A stretch of DNA of 64,000 nt. Origin: Algoriphagus halophilus. GTDB taxonomy: Bacteria; Bacteroidota; Bacteroidia; Cytophagales; Cyclobacteriaceae. The stretch spans positions 2,232,001 through 2,296,000 of the forward strand of contig NZ_FSRC01000001.1 in NCBI RefSeq assembly GCF_900129785.1, read 5' to 3'. A program made the position numbers and the translations under genes. The notes below the pieces were generated by a model. The model was not told the origin of the DNA and did no database searches. It saw only the letters and a program-made list of their open reading frames with translations. The stretch's first letter is position 1. Each line of letters begins with the position of its first letter. Positions 42,275 through 51,154 of the stretch are shown here, piece after piece.

Positions 42275-43009
42275 TTACCTGGATAGTTTTGCAAACTTAT
42301 ATCCTTTACCCTCGAGTCCATTAATTAATCCTTCCAATTGCAGGTAGAATTTATCCTCCCTTTTGGGGTCCGTACCTGGGTGAATTAACAAATGAAATCC
42401 GTTCAACCCAGCCTTCGATTCATACTCGTAAACACTTTCAAGAATCGTAGATGAATCGACATAATTGTCCATGTCAGGACTGGTATAATCAGCATTTGAC
42501 CTTGTCCCTGCGCTGAAATTAATGGTAAGCTGCCCCAACCCTTTCGCAATCTCCACGACTTTCTTATTGTACCATTCGTAGGGAGGCAAGAATATATCAG
42601 GATGGACTCCCAGATTCCCCAACTCCTTCAAATTATCCATGATGTCCTGCCTGATCAACTGTTCATCCACTAATAAGCTATCTCGGTTTCCCCAATCACA
42701 GTACAATAAGTGTTGATCAGAATGGGCTCCCAGGTAATGCCCCCCTTTCGCTATCTTTTTCACCAGTTCCTGATTAGACCGTACAAATTCTCCCGTAAAA
42801 AAGAAGGATCCTTTTATTTCATATTTTGTTAGAACCGAAAGAACATGCTCAAAACCTTCCTGGTAATCATGCCCGGAGAAAATCAGGTAAATGTTTTTCT
42901 CCTTTTGGTCTGATCTGGTCAAAGCTCCATAGGCATCATAGGTTACTTGTCCTTGAACAAAAGAAACACTGCAACTAAAACACAGTAAGAGCCCCCAGAC
43001 TTTATTCAT
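42275..43009 (-). CDS. Exported polysaccharide deacetylase-like (NodB/CE4-type) protein
   Basis: A 244-aa protein with a signal peptide (1-21, ending FVQGQ). The fold is NodB/CE4: EIKGSFFFTGEFVRSN, the metal-binding motif HSDQH (96-100) in GAHSDQHLLY, the third motif FLPPYEWYN and HLLIHPGTD near the end. Motif 1, normally TFDD, reads FSGHD (44-48): the metal-binding aspartate (Asp48) and both histidines remain, but the catalytic-base aspartate is replaced by His47. Activity is therefore uncertain. The start overlaps the GH9 gene by eight bases, so it is probably co-translated and acts on the same glycan. Substrate unknown. Confidence 0.8.
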   Translation of the reverse strand: MNKVWGLLLCFSCSVSFVQGQVTYDAYGALTRSDQKEKNIYLIFSGHDYQEGFEHVLSVLTKYEIKGSFFFTGEFVRSNQELVKKIAKGGHYLGAHSDQHLLYCDWGNRDSLLVDEQLIRQDIMDNLKELGNLGVHPDIFLPPYEWYNKKVVEIAKGLGQLTINFSAGTRSNADYTSPDMDNYVDSSTILESVYEYESKAGLNGFHLLIHPGTDPKREDKFYLQLEGLINGLEGKGYKFAKLSR

Positions 43010-44798
43010 GATTCAAATAAGTAAGAATCATTAGCAGCTCTGCGGATCCATCCAGGGTAGGTTCATTGGTGCTATAATCCATCCAATCATCCATGTATTT
43101 AATATGATCCGGCTGCAAATGCGCATATTCATCCGGTTCTGAAAGTTCAATTCCCAACATATTCTCATGAATACTTGACCAGATGGGGCCATCTACCAGG
43201 CTTCCTGCAATGGAGGTATCCAACAATCTCCAAAAGGGCATATGCACATCCAAGGGGGAATCCGCATGTTCCGGAAGCCCGGTAATCATGCTGGAACTCC
43301 ATGGGTTTAATCCCAGCAACCAGTTGACATGATTGACCAAAAGAGGTCGGTATTTGGTTGAACCAGTCATTTCTTCGTACAACATGGCTTGGGTAGCTAC
43401 TGCCGCTGCCAGGTTATTGGAACACCAAATAAATAAATGCCCCACACCATAGGGATTCTGATCTGCTCGTTTTTTTACCTGCTCCAGGTTTTGTTCGAAG
43501 TAGGCCACCATCTGCTTTTTGTCTTCTTCTTTCCCGATTTGCCAAAGTGCGTAATGCCCCATGTTTAAGAACGGATACATTTCGTAATGGCTGGCAGAAT
43601 CACGTTCCATCCAGGACCATTCTTTGATAATGGATGCATATCTTCTGGCATCCTCCAAATATTCTTTCTCTTTTGAAATTTTAAACAACTCTGCAGCCCC
43701 CCACTCCATGTCATCCGCCCAGGTGTTTTCCTCATACCGATAGGGGGCACTAAAACTATTCCCCTGCTGAAAGCCTTCTTGTTTCTTCCCCGTTTGGTAA
43801 AGTTCTACGGCTGCCTTCAAGCATTTCTCGGCAAATTCATGAAACTCAGGAAAACTAATGAATACTTGATATCCCAAGGCGAGGGTGGCAGCTGACCTAC
43901 CCGCAAGGTTCCCAATACCTGTGGCTTCGCTTTTGTATTGAGAAAGTCCTTGTGGTTTGCCAGTTGCAAAATAGACGGGCCTAAAACGATTGGACCCCCA
44001 TCCATAATCTGCATTGTCCTCATGAGGTAGCTTAAAGCCTCTATGGTCTCGGTCATCAGCCACTTGATGGTATAATTCACTGGGTCCAGGATGTAATTTC
44101 AGGATCCATTCCAAGCCCCACTTGGCTTCATCCAAAATATCAGGAAGCTCATTCTTCATCGGAAGACCTTGCTCATTTACTTCATCCATAAACCGCTCAG
44201 GCCTCATTTGATAAGTCATCAAGAGTCTGGCAGTGGTATTACTGCTGGTGATCAAATATTTCAGCTGATCTCCGGCATCGTGCCAACCTCCTGTCGCATC
44301 CATTCTGGTGGAATCAGACCATATCCCGAAAAAACTCAATCCATCTTCCTGATGACAGTACTCTTCGGTAAAGGGATTAAACCCGCATCTTTGTGTCCTG
44401 ATGAATGAGACGACCTCCTCTTGCCAGGCAGGATAAGCCCCTATCCGAAAATGCTCACTTTTGACAGTCAATTCCGGCAACTCCAAATAGAACTCTCCTT
44501 CCTCCATAAACCCAGAAAAATCAACTTCATAATAGAAGGAAAAAGGACTCCATGGATTGCCCTTTTTTTGAAGTTCCAATCGTTCTTTTGTTTGACCGGC
44601 AGACGTTTTTAAATATACTTCTATTGTCCCTAGATCGACTTTGCTCAGCAGCAATGCTGTTTTAGGCATATCTGAAAGATACCCTTGTAGGTTGACTCGA
44701 AATTCCACATCCGGGGCAGCCATCAGTTCCGTGGAACGTAGTATAAAAACAAGGACAACCAGAACAATAGGGAGATTTTTGAAATTCATAGGGAACAA
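43002..44798 (-). CDS. Exported GH9 family endoglucanase/exoglucosaminidase-type enzyme
   Basis: A 598-aa protein with signal sequence (about 1-28, ending LMAAP). Residues 30-120 form an Ig-like CelD_N domain (VEFRVNLQGYLSD, KTALLLSK). The (alpha/alpha)6 catalytic barrel follows, with the catalytic aspartates in GGWHDAGDQLKY (Asp174 and Asp177), the NPWSSSMITG segment and the acid Glu579 in STNEPTLDGSAELL. GH9 enzymes cleave beta-1,4-glucans or act as exo-glucosaminidases; the fine specificity cannot be read. It overlaps the CE4-like gene and may supply or remove acetylated sugars with it. A start at MNFKNL (residue 4) is an alternative. Confidence 0.9.
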   Translation of the reverse strand: MFPMNFKNLPIVLVVLVFILRSTELMAAPDVEFRVNLQGYLSDMPKTALLLSKVDLGTIEVYLKTSAGQTKERLELQKKGNPWSPFSFYYEVDFSGFMEEGEFYLELPELTVKSEHFRIGAYPAWQEEVVSFIRTQRCGFNPFTEEYCHQEDGLSFFGIWSDSTRMDATGGWHDAGDQLKYLITSSNTTARLLMTYQMRPERFMDEVNEQGLPMKNELPDILDEAKWGLEWILKLHPGPSELYHQVADDRDHRGFKLPHEDNADYGWGSNRFRPVYFATGKPQGLSQYKSEATGIGNLAGRSAATLALGYQVFISFPEFHEFAEKCLKAAVELYQTGKKQEGFQQGNSFSAPYRYEENTWADDMEWGAAELFKISKEKEYLEDARRYASIIKEWSWMERDSASHYEMYPFLNMGHYALWQIGKEEDKKQMVAYFEQNLEQVKKRADQNPYGVGHLFIWCSNNLAAAVATQAMLYEEMTGSTKYRPLLVNHVNWLLGLNPWSSSMITGLPEHADSPLDVHMPFWRLLDTSIAGSLVDGPIWSSIHENMLGIELSEPDEYAHLQPDHIKYMDDWMDYSTNEPTLDGSAELLMILTYLNHE

Positions 44799-45047
44799 AT
44801 GAAGTGGACCAAGGGTGTTTTAAAAATAGATCTAGCTGAGAAAATACTTCATTCATTACTCATAAAAAAGAGATTCTAACTAAAATACCTTTAGAATTAA
44901 CATCATTTAATTTTTGGGGGAACCGAATCCCACCAAACCATCCTATTGCAGCATTTAAGCATGATCAATTTCATTTCGGGAGAACGTTTCCTGGATGATC
45001 ACGAATCCAAACAGCATGGTACATAGTCTCACCAAACCAGACAGACT

Positions 45048-45071
45048 AAAAAAGGGACCGACATGATCCCC
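45048..45071 (-). terminator. Intrinsic terminator after the GH20 gene
   Basis: On the minus strand GGGATC (complement of 45065-45070) pairs with GGTCCC (complement of 45054-45059), with one G-T pair and a five-base loop, and is followed by TTTTTT (45048-45053). It lies 27 bases past the GH20 stop at 45097. The remaining 298-base gap to the GH9 gene (44799-45096) holds only this and the GH9 promoter. Confidence 0.65.
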
Positions 45072-45096
45072 TCTTGAAAATCCCTGATTGAATAGT

Positions 45097-47382
45097 TTAT
45101 TGGATGACTAACTCATCCACAAACATAAATCCGGACTGGGTGTTTTTTGCAACCACTTGAACATACCTGGCTCTTTTCCCTTCCAGTGAGCCATCAAAAT
45201 GATGGAAAATCAAGCCTTTTTCTTCAGGGGAAATGGGATGATTCAACGTCAACACTTTTTCATAGGTTTCCCCATCCCCAGAAATGGAAACTTCTACCGA
45301 GCCAGGAAGGAACACGCCCGGTCCTATTACTTGCATAAAAGTGGCGGAGAAAGAAGACAGGTCATGGACTTCTTCCAGGTCTACCACGACATCCAGGTCA
45401 TTGGTAAATCCCTGCCAAAAACCGTCATTGTAAGAGTCTCCTCCCCTCAATCCATTGGTGAGGCTTCCAGCATCTCCTGCCGGATAAGATGGGTTCCAGG
45501 CCTTATGATAAACTACAGGTTTGCCTATGGCTAGATGATAATCCACCTGCTTTCGCAAAATCGGCTCTTTGGCCTTCCCCTCCTCAAATACTGCTGCCAC
45601 AATGGAAGCACTTCCATTGACAAAAAACTCCCCCTCATACCGGTTCGAAGCAGCGCTTGGCATACTGCCATCGGTGGTATAATAGATGATTGGATCATTC
45701 AAGTCCGTTTCAAATGAAACACCGATCCTTTTATTTTCAAGGTCCACATTCATAAAGGGAATCAAGGCATTACTTTGCTTATACTCATAGTTCACCCCCA
45801 TGTACTCCAGTCGATCCAATTGGCTGGGCAGTCTTCTTTTAAAGGAATCCCAATCCTGAATGGAAGCGGGAGACCAGGCTCTTTCGGCAAGCGCCAATAC
45901 ATTGGGGAATAACATCGCATCAGCCAAGTCCTCGGAAGGAATGGTTTCCGTCCACAGACTTGCTTGCAGACCTTTGATCTGATGGGATAGCTCCTCTGGA
46001 AATTTAGCTCCTAAGAGCTTCTTATTGTAGATGTCAAACAGTTTGGAATTGGGACTCGAAAAGTAAAAAGGATCTCCGGGGGTTAAAATCAAATCATTCC
46101 CATTCTTTACTACGTTGTCAGGGACTTCAGCCACCCAATTTCTCCAATACATCACATTCAGACTCGCATCAATTCCCCCAGCCAAGGCATCATCCCAAAC
46201 AACGACTTCTTTCCCTCTTGCTTGGAGAAAGTTGGTTACGCGCTTTACAAAATAGCTTTGAAGCATGTCCACATCTTCGATCCCATTTTCTAGCATGAAT
46301 TCATTGCATGCTGCAGATTCTTCCCAGGTGGATTTCTCCACTTCGTCTGCACCGATATGAATATATTTGGATGGAAAAATTTCACTTACCTCTGTCAAAA
46401 CATTTTCCACAAACGTATAGACTTCCTCGTTTACAGGACAAAGTGGCGTGGAAAACACCTCGCCCCATGCTGCCTCCCCATTACAGGCCAACTCCGGAAA
46501 TACCGAAATTGCAGCCATCATATGACCGGGCATATCTATTTCAGGAATAATTTCCACATGCCTGGTACCGGCATAGGCCACCAAATCCTTCAATTCCTCC
46601 TGTGTATAATACCCCCCGTAATGAAGTTGATCATCGATGACTTGGATGTGGTTAGGGTCCAGGGCAAACCTAGGATCTTCCATGGATTTATCTATGCAAA
46701 TTGAATCTTGATCATTGAAGGTCCTCCAAGCTCCCTGTTCTGTCAATTGGGGGTATTTCTTGATTTCAATTCTCCAACCTTGGTCATCGGTCAGGTGTAA
46801 GTGGAGTTTGTTGAGTTTATACAAGGCCAATAGATCCACATACCTTTTTAAATAATCCATGGAAAAGAAGTGCCTGGAAACGTCCAAATGCATTCCCCTC
46901 CACTCATAAGTTGGCTGATCGCTGATCTCCAAAACAGGAAGCCTGATCTCCTTTGAGGAATTGGAAGGTGGAATTAACTGGATCAAAGAGACCAACCCGT
47001 AAAAAACACCTTTGTTATGACTGGCTTTTAAGGTGATTTTATGTTCCTGGATAGAAAGCGCATAGGATTCTTCCCCTTCAATTTCATTGGACTTTAAAAT
47101 TTCCAGACTAGTTCTCCCCTCTGAAAAGGAAAGCTCCTCCCCTAATTGTTCTGAGATGTACGATTGGAAAAAATCAATTTCATGTTGGAACCCATCTGCT
47201 TCGGAAACGATCAACTGGGTTTCAGCATCCAACACAAATTCCCCTCCGGCTAGGTGGAGATGGGCAGGGGCAGGTATAATGGATACCTGTTCCCTGGCAG
47301 GCCGTGAACAAGAAAAAAGAAGGCAGATCCCAAGGAAGTATAACAGGTGTTTCAAAACGAGTAAGCTAATGTGAAACGCCAA
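45097..47382 (-). CDS. GH20 beta-N-acetylhexosaminidase lipoprotein
   Basis: A 761-aa protein with a lipoprotein signal (Cys25 in LLFSC). Residues about 32-150 are the GH20b N-terminal domain. The GH20 barrel has YEWRGMHLDVSRHFF, NKLHLHLTDDQGWRIEI and PEIDMPGHMMA; the catalytic pair Asp346-Glu347 is in YIHIGADEVEKS. A Trp/Tyr-rich end region (about 560-640) resembles chitobiase C-terminal domain, and residues 640-761 look like an F5/8 beta-sandwich. Such lipoproteins release GlcNAc or GalNAc from chitin oligosaccharides and glycans. It stands alone with its own terminator and forms part of the polysaccharide-related stretch 42275-50549. Confidence 0.93.
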   Translation of the reverse strand: MAFHISLLVLKHLLYFLGICLLFSCSRPAREQVSIIPAPAHLHLAGGEFVLDAETQLIVSEADGFQHEIDFFQSYISEQLGEELSFSEGRTSLEILKSNEIEGEESYALSIQEHKITLKASHNKGVFYGLVSLIQLIPPSNSSKEIRLPVLEISDQPTYEWRGMHLDVSRHFFSMDYLKRYVDLLALYKLNKLHLHLTDDQGWRIEIKKYPQLTEQGAWRTFNDQDSICIDKSMEDPRFALDPNHIQVIDDQLHYGGYYTQEELKDLVAYAGTRHVEIIPEIDMPGHMMAAISVFPELACNGEAAWGEVFSTPLCPVNEEVYTFVENVLTEVSEIFPSKYIHIGADEVEKSTWEESAACNEFMLENGIEDVDMLQSYFVKRVTNFLQARGKEVVVWDDALAGGIDASLNVMYWRNWVAEVPDNVVKNGNDLILTPGDPFYFSSPNSKLFDIYNKKLLGAKFPEELSHQIKGLQASLWTETIPSEDLADAMLFPNVLALAERAWSPASIQDWDSFKRRLPSQLDRLEYMGVNYEYKQSNALIPFMNVDLENKRIGVSFETDLNDPIIYYTTDGSMPSAASNRYEGEFFVNGSASIVAAVFEEGKAKEPILRKQVDYHLAIGKPVVYHKAWNPSYPAGDAGSLTNGLRGGDSYNDGFWQGFTNDLDVVVDLEEVHDLSSFSATFMQVIGPGVFLPGSVEVSISGDGETYEKVLTLNHPISPEEKGLIFHHFDGSLEGKRARYVQVVAKNTQSGFMFVDELVIQ

Positions 47383-47509
47383 AGATAATAGGGGAATTAA
47401 AAATAAATCCCTTCCTTCAAAAACCTCCTTGCCAGCTCATCTACTTCAACAAGTATTCAGCCTATTCAACAAAATGGATAGATGATTCATTCTCGGTAGG
47501 TTAGCGCAT

Positions 47510-49066
47510 TCAGTAGGTCAATTTAAAATTTTCAAATTCACCCTTACTATTTTCTTCCCCTCTCACAAATAATCCAGCTTTGATGCCCCAAGACCAAAAA
47601 TCCAAATGATCTCCCTCTACCTGACTTGCCCCGTTTTGATCATTGGTAACCGGACTCCAGGCTTTCCCATCTAGGCTGTATTCAAAATTCAGGCGGTAAC
47701 CTTGCTCCACGGTCGCTCTTAGCCTCACTCTATCTTCTTGGCCCAAATTTCTTTCATGTAAAATCTCCAAGCTTCCGTCCTTCACTTTCCACAAGACCAG
47801 CTCCCCATTTTCCACGCCCAACCCTACACTGTTCTGCTTGGTAGCATACAACGCAATTCCGCTTAATGCATCTGAATTCGCCAAGACTGCTGCTTCCATG
47901 GTAAAGTCTGCTGCTTCTGGATTTACGCCAATAAAAGCCCCTGATGGGTTGGAAGGATCCCTGTTTTTGTCAACCATTACCAGTTTCCCCGAATCCGTAC
48001 TCACTTCCTGCTCGTAATTGGGGATATCATACCTCCAGACAGCCCCTAGTTTTTCTGAATTAAACTCATCCTTGAAATCCTTTTTAAGGTGGGAAGGCTG
48101 GGAGCTTTGGTCATTCACTTTAAAATAGGGCCATGCCTCTGCTTCATTCCAAAAAAATTGACTGAGGACCGCAGCCCTCCCCAAATAGGGAAAACCTGCT
48201 GTAGGATAAGCATGGTATAGGTAATACCAATCATCCCCGGTTTGAATCGCAGTCCCATGCCCAGGGCACTTCCAGTTTTGATTTCCCGTTAATATGGGGT
48301 TTCCAGGATATTTTTCCCATGGACCTTGAAAGCTTTTTGCCCTGGCCACACCTACCATGTAATCGCATGAAGCGCCACAGCAGGCATTGCCAGAATACAA
48401 TAGGTAGAGGTAACCATCCTTTTCAACAATAGATTGTCCTTCAATGCCACCTTTTTCCCAGTTCCCTGACTCAGCAGTCAGCATTTCAAATACTTCTCCT
48501 TTCAACTGCAGGCCGTCTTCTGATAGGGCTGCACCCAACAATTGAATCGGCTTATCCGGGTTTAATCCATAGGCTTTCCAGCTCACATACAGTTCATTTC
48601 CTTCCTGAAACACAAATGCATCTATGGACTCATTTCCCCACTCCAGCAACTGTCCATGATCCTCAAACCCAGAAGAAATATCCTCGGTACTGGCAACACC
48701 GATCACCGATACCCCATCTTTTCTTTTAGCAGTATAATAACAGTAAAATTTCCCATCCCGATAAAATAATTCGGGAGCCCAAAAACTGGAACTGGTCCAT
48801 TCAGGAATCTCCTTGAACACGTAATTCACGAATCTCCAGTTCCTGAGATCAGAAGATTCGTAAATGGGATACAATGGCCCCCAATCATTGGAAGAGCCTG
48901 TTGCATAAAAGGTACCGTCCACCTCGATCACAGAAGGATCCGGCAACTCCCCCGGAATCACCTGGGTCTGAAAAACTGCTGTTTGGGAGGGCTCATTAGT
49001 CTGATCAAGCTTGGTTTTACATGATGCCAGCAGTAAAACCAAGGCAAAAAATGAAAGCAATCGCAT
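47510..49066 (-). CDS. GH43 family glycosidase lipoprotein with C-terminal lectin-like domain
   Basis: A 518-aa protein with lipobox LLASC (Cys16). Residues about 35-325 form a five-bladed GH43 propeller; the catalytic base is Asp43 in GELPDPSVIEVDGTFYATG, a second acidic residue lies in ESIDAFVFQEG, and the acid is in GGIEGQSIVEKDGYLYLLYS. Residues about 345-518 form a concanavalin-like sandwich (DFTMEAAVL, LNFEYSLDGKAWSPV), as in xylosidases and arabinofuranosidases. It probably acts on hemicellulose, such as xylan or arabinan. It follows the DUF3748 gene by 34 bases and may share its transcript. Confidence 0.92.
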   Translation of the reverse strand: MRLLSFFALVLLLASCKTKLDQTNEPSQTAVFQTQVIPGELPDPSVIEVDGTFYATGSSNDWGPLYPIYESSDLRNWRFVNYVFKEIPEWTSSSFWAPELFYRDGKFYCYYTAKRKDGVSVIGVASTEDISSGFEDHGQLLEWGNESIDAFVFQEGNELYVSWKAYGLNPDKPIQLLGAALSEDGLQLKGEVFEMLTAESGNWEKGGIEGQSIVEKDGYLYLLYSGNACCGASCDYMVGVARAKSFQGPWEKYPGNPILTGNQNWKCPGHGTAIQTGDDWYYLYHAYPTAGFPYLGRAAVLSQFFWNEAEAWPYFKVNDQSSQPSHLKKDFKDEFNSEKLGAVWRYDIPNYEQEVSTDSGKLVMVDKNRDPSNPSGAFIGVNPEAADFTMEAAVLANSDALSGIALYATKQNSVGLGVENGELVLWKVKDGSLEILHERNLGQEDRVRLRATVEQGYRLNFEYSLDGKAWSPVTNDQNGASQVEGDHLDFWSWGIKAGLFVRGEENSKGEFENFKLTY

Positions 49067-49100
49067 GATTTAAAATAGGTTTGTAGGTAGTGAAATTAAT

Positions 49101-50549
49101 TCAAAAAGATACTGTGAAAATCTGAAAATACGGACCTTCTGGACTGATCACTTTTCGATTATAAGCCAATTGATAAGAAGTATTTGCCCAATTGATATTG
49201 CAAAGTCCATGGGAGCTGCCTCTTGGAGCAGCCACGATCTGGATGGTCTTTCCATCCTCTACTTTGGTCAAGTAAATGGATTCCTTTACCCCATAAGCCA
49301 AATACTTCCCATCAAAACTTAAATCAAAGGAGGTGTCCGCGGAAAAATCATTATGGGTGACCTGAACGATGGTACCATTTGCAGGTGAAACCGAATAGAT
49401 TTGAACCAGTCCCTTTTCATCTTTTTTGTAAAAATAGATGTTACTGCCATCTGGTGAACTTCTTAACCATTGCCTCGGTCCTTGAACTCCCGGATAGGCA
49501 TGTGTAGAAGTATAGGTCAACCTCCTTTGTTTCACCCCCTCAGGAATAGCAGGAAGGCTCGTCTTAGTCCCAGTGGTAACCCTAGTTTTCAATTGTTCAA
49601 GTTCCTCAGGTATGTCAGAAATAAAGACTTCGGTCGCTTTCTCACCATTTGCCAGCACTACATCTCCCAAATAGGCCAAAGCTCTTGTTTGAACGGTTCC
49701 ATCTTGCCTTTGGTAACCCGATTTTCCTACCCAGCATTCTTCGTAGGCTTTACTTATTTGATCGGTCCCTTTTTCAGGAGTTGCGGTAACCTCCGCCAAT
49801 AAGATGGCAAAGCCACTTCCATTGAAATTTTCAGGATTGATGCTTCCATGAATTGAAACTGGATCTTTGGTCAAAATTGCTCCCACAGTTCTTAAATCGA
49901 CTATTTTTGGGTTTTCCTGAGCCGCTAGGTCCACTACTTCGTCGTTGTAGGTAAAGCTGACCATTTGGCCATCGGAGCTATAGGAGTAGGCATGGGATCC
50001 ACCTCTTAAGGCTCCCAAAGTAAAAGGTTCCTGAACATCACGTGCATCCAGTGGATTGGCTTTCAAATCATCATCCAAATCAAGCTGCATGCCAAAACGC
50101 CTCGTAATTGAATACGGCTTTTTTTCCGAAGCATTCCATAAACCATGAATAAAAACAATCTTGTTTTCTTTGGGGTGAAAGCTCACTGCTCCTGCCCCGG
50201 GCCCAAAATTTTGTTGATTTTCAATGGTGTAAACCCTGCTTACTTTTTTCGTGGACAAGTCCAAAAGTTCAATGGAAGCATTCTCTCCTATTTTGGAATC
50301 CTCATTTCTATTGTCAAACACCAACAATTGATCATTCGGGGAAAATGCCTGTCTTTGATTTAAAAAATGACCTGTTGGCCCTTCCGTCATTTGAATTTCA
50401 TGGAGCACCATGGGATGGGTGAATACCTGATCTAAGTCCACATTTTTATTTTTTCGATGACAACTAGCACACAAAAGTACCAGGGCAAGGGTAAACTTTG
50501 ATAGAAGCCGCAAAAACCTGCATAGGTTATTCTTTATAAAAAAGTCCAT
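49101..50549 (-). CDS. Exported WD40/TolB-like lipoprotein, DUF3748
   Basis: A 482-aa protein with a signal sequence (positive start, then LLSKFTLALVLLCASC, lipobox Cys30). The rest is a TolB-like beta-propeller with repeated strands containing SFHPKENKIVFIHG, SSDGQMVSFTYNDEV, SSPDGSNIYFYKK and SFDGKYLAYGVKE. GGSHAYSYSSDGQM and the domain layout match DUF3748 (YidR-type) proteins. Function unknown; several members sit near sugar-use genes. It starts a minus-strand set and is followed after 34 bases by the GH43 gene. Upstream is a 605-base region with no clear gene. Confidence 0.82.
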   Translation of the reverse strand: MDFFIKNNLCRFLRLLSKFTLALVLLCASCHRKNKNVDLDQVFTHPMVLHEIQMTEGPTGHFLNQRQAFSPNDQLLVFDNRNEDSKIGENASIELLDLSTKKVSRVYTIENQQNFGPGAGAVSFHPKENKIVFIHGLWNASEKKPYSITRRFGMQLDLDDDLKANPLDARDVQEPFTLGALRGGSHAYSYSSDGQMVSFTYNDEVVDLAAQENPKIVDLRTVGAILTKDPVSIHGSINPENFNGSGFAILLAEVTATPEKGTDQISKAYEECWVGKSGYQRQDGTVQTRALAYLGDVVLANGEKATEVFISDIPEELEQLKTRVTTGTKTSLPAIPEGVKQRRLTYTSTHAYPGVQGPRQWLRSSPDGSNIYFYKKDEKGLVQIYSVSPANGTIVQVTHNDFSADTSFDLSFDGKYLAYGVKESIYLTKVEDGKTIQIVAAPRGSSHGLCNINWANTSYQLAYNRKVISPEGPYFQIFTVSF

Positions 50550-50984
50550 ACCCCAAATTTAGATAAAGCCAGTTTCCATTTATCACTCACTGCAACGCAC
50601 CAAAATCATAATAATTTGGCGCCTTTTTCATATCACTCTTTTAATAGAGACAGCCAGTACATTCAATATTTTTAATCTACAATATAATATTTTACACAAT
50701 TATGTTTTGCTTATTAGTAAATATTGAAATCAAAATTCCTAAAACCACCTATTCTCGAATCAATTTGGTTTGTATTCACCTAAGAATTATTGTCATCAAA
50801 AAGTGAGACAAAAAGTGTATACAACACCAATTTCAATTTGTACACAGTTATACATGAGTAAAACTGTAATCCAAAAGAAAACCCAAATCACTCTGTCCCC
50901 TAATAACATAGAATACCTACGAGTCATTGTAATGATCCCTATCAGCACACATTCGAAGTTCAAGTCCTCCTGAACTTTATCCCA
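50550..50984. other. AT-rich region without clear gene
   Basis: This stretch precedes the degraded reading frame at 50985-51134. It is AT-rich with many short stops in all frames. A 67-codon plus-strand frame at 50770-50973 has unlikely composition and no support. I see only possible promoter sequence for the DUF3748 gene. Confidence 0.4.
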
Positions 50985-51134
50985 TTACTCATTCAGTTCT
51001 TTTTCGGTTCGAAAGACTTTCCCTCCTTCTGCTTCAAAAGTAGATACCAAAAACTCAAAATTCTCTTCAGGGTCAATTTATATCCCCCCACGAAGGATCT
51101 TGAATAGTTGAGGAGAAACTTCTTGAAAAATCTA
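50985..51134 (-). pseudogene. Degraded coding remnant after the nucleotidyltransferase toxin gene
   Basis: One minus-strand frame reads with clear protein character but is broken by in-frame stops. It reads QEVSPQLFKILRGGI, TAA, then IDPEENFEFLVSTFEAEGGK and on to EKELNE and TAA at 50985. A TAG at 51132 blocks it upstream. It looks like a once-intact gene end that lost its start and took a stop. I do not recognise the family. It lies 20 bases after the toxin gene, so it may be a third gene of that module that has decayed. Confidence 0.45.
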
Positions 51135-51154
51135 TTGGTCAATCATTTGCTTTA

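Noticed and set aside
50770..50973. 67-codon plus-strand frame
   Set aside because: Composition is unlike a protein, no family resemblance, and it lies in AT-rich DNA with no ribosome-binding context.
50941..50975. Possible tRNA T-arm like sequence GTTCAAGTCC
   Set aside because: The flanking bases do not pair into a T stem and no acceptor or anticodon arms are found; no tRNA gene is supported.
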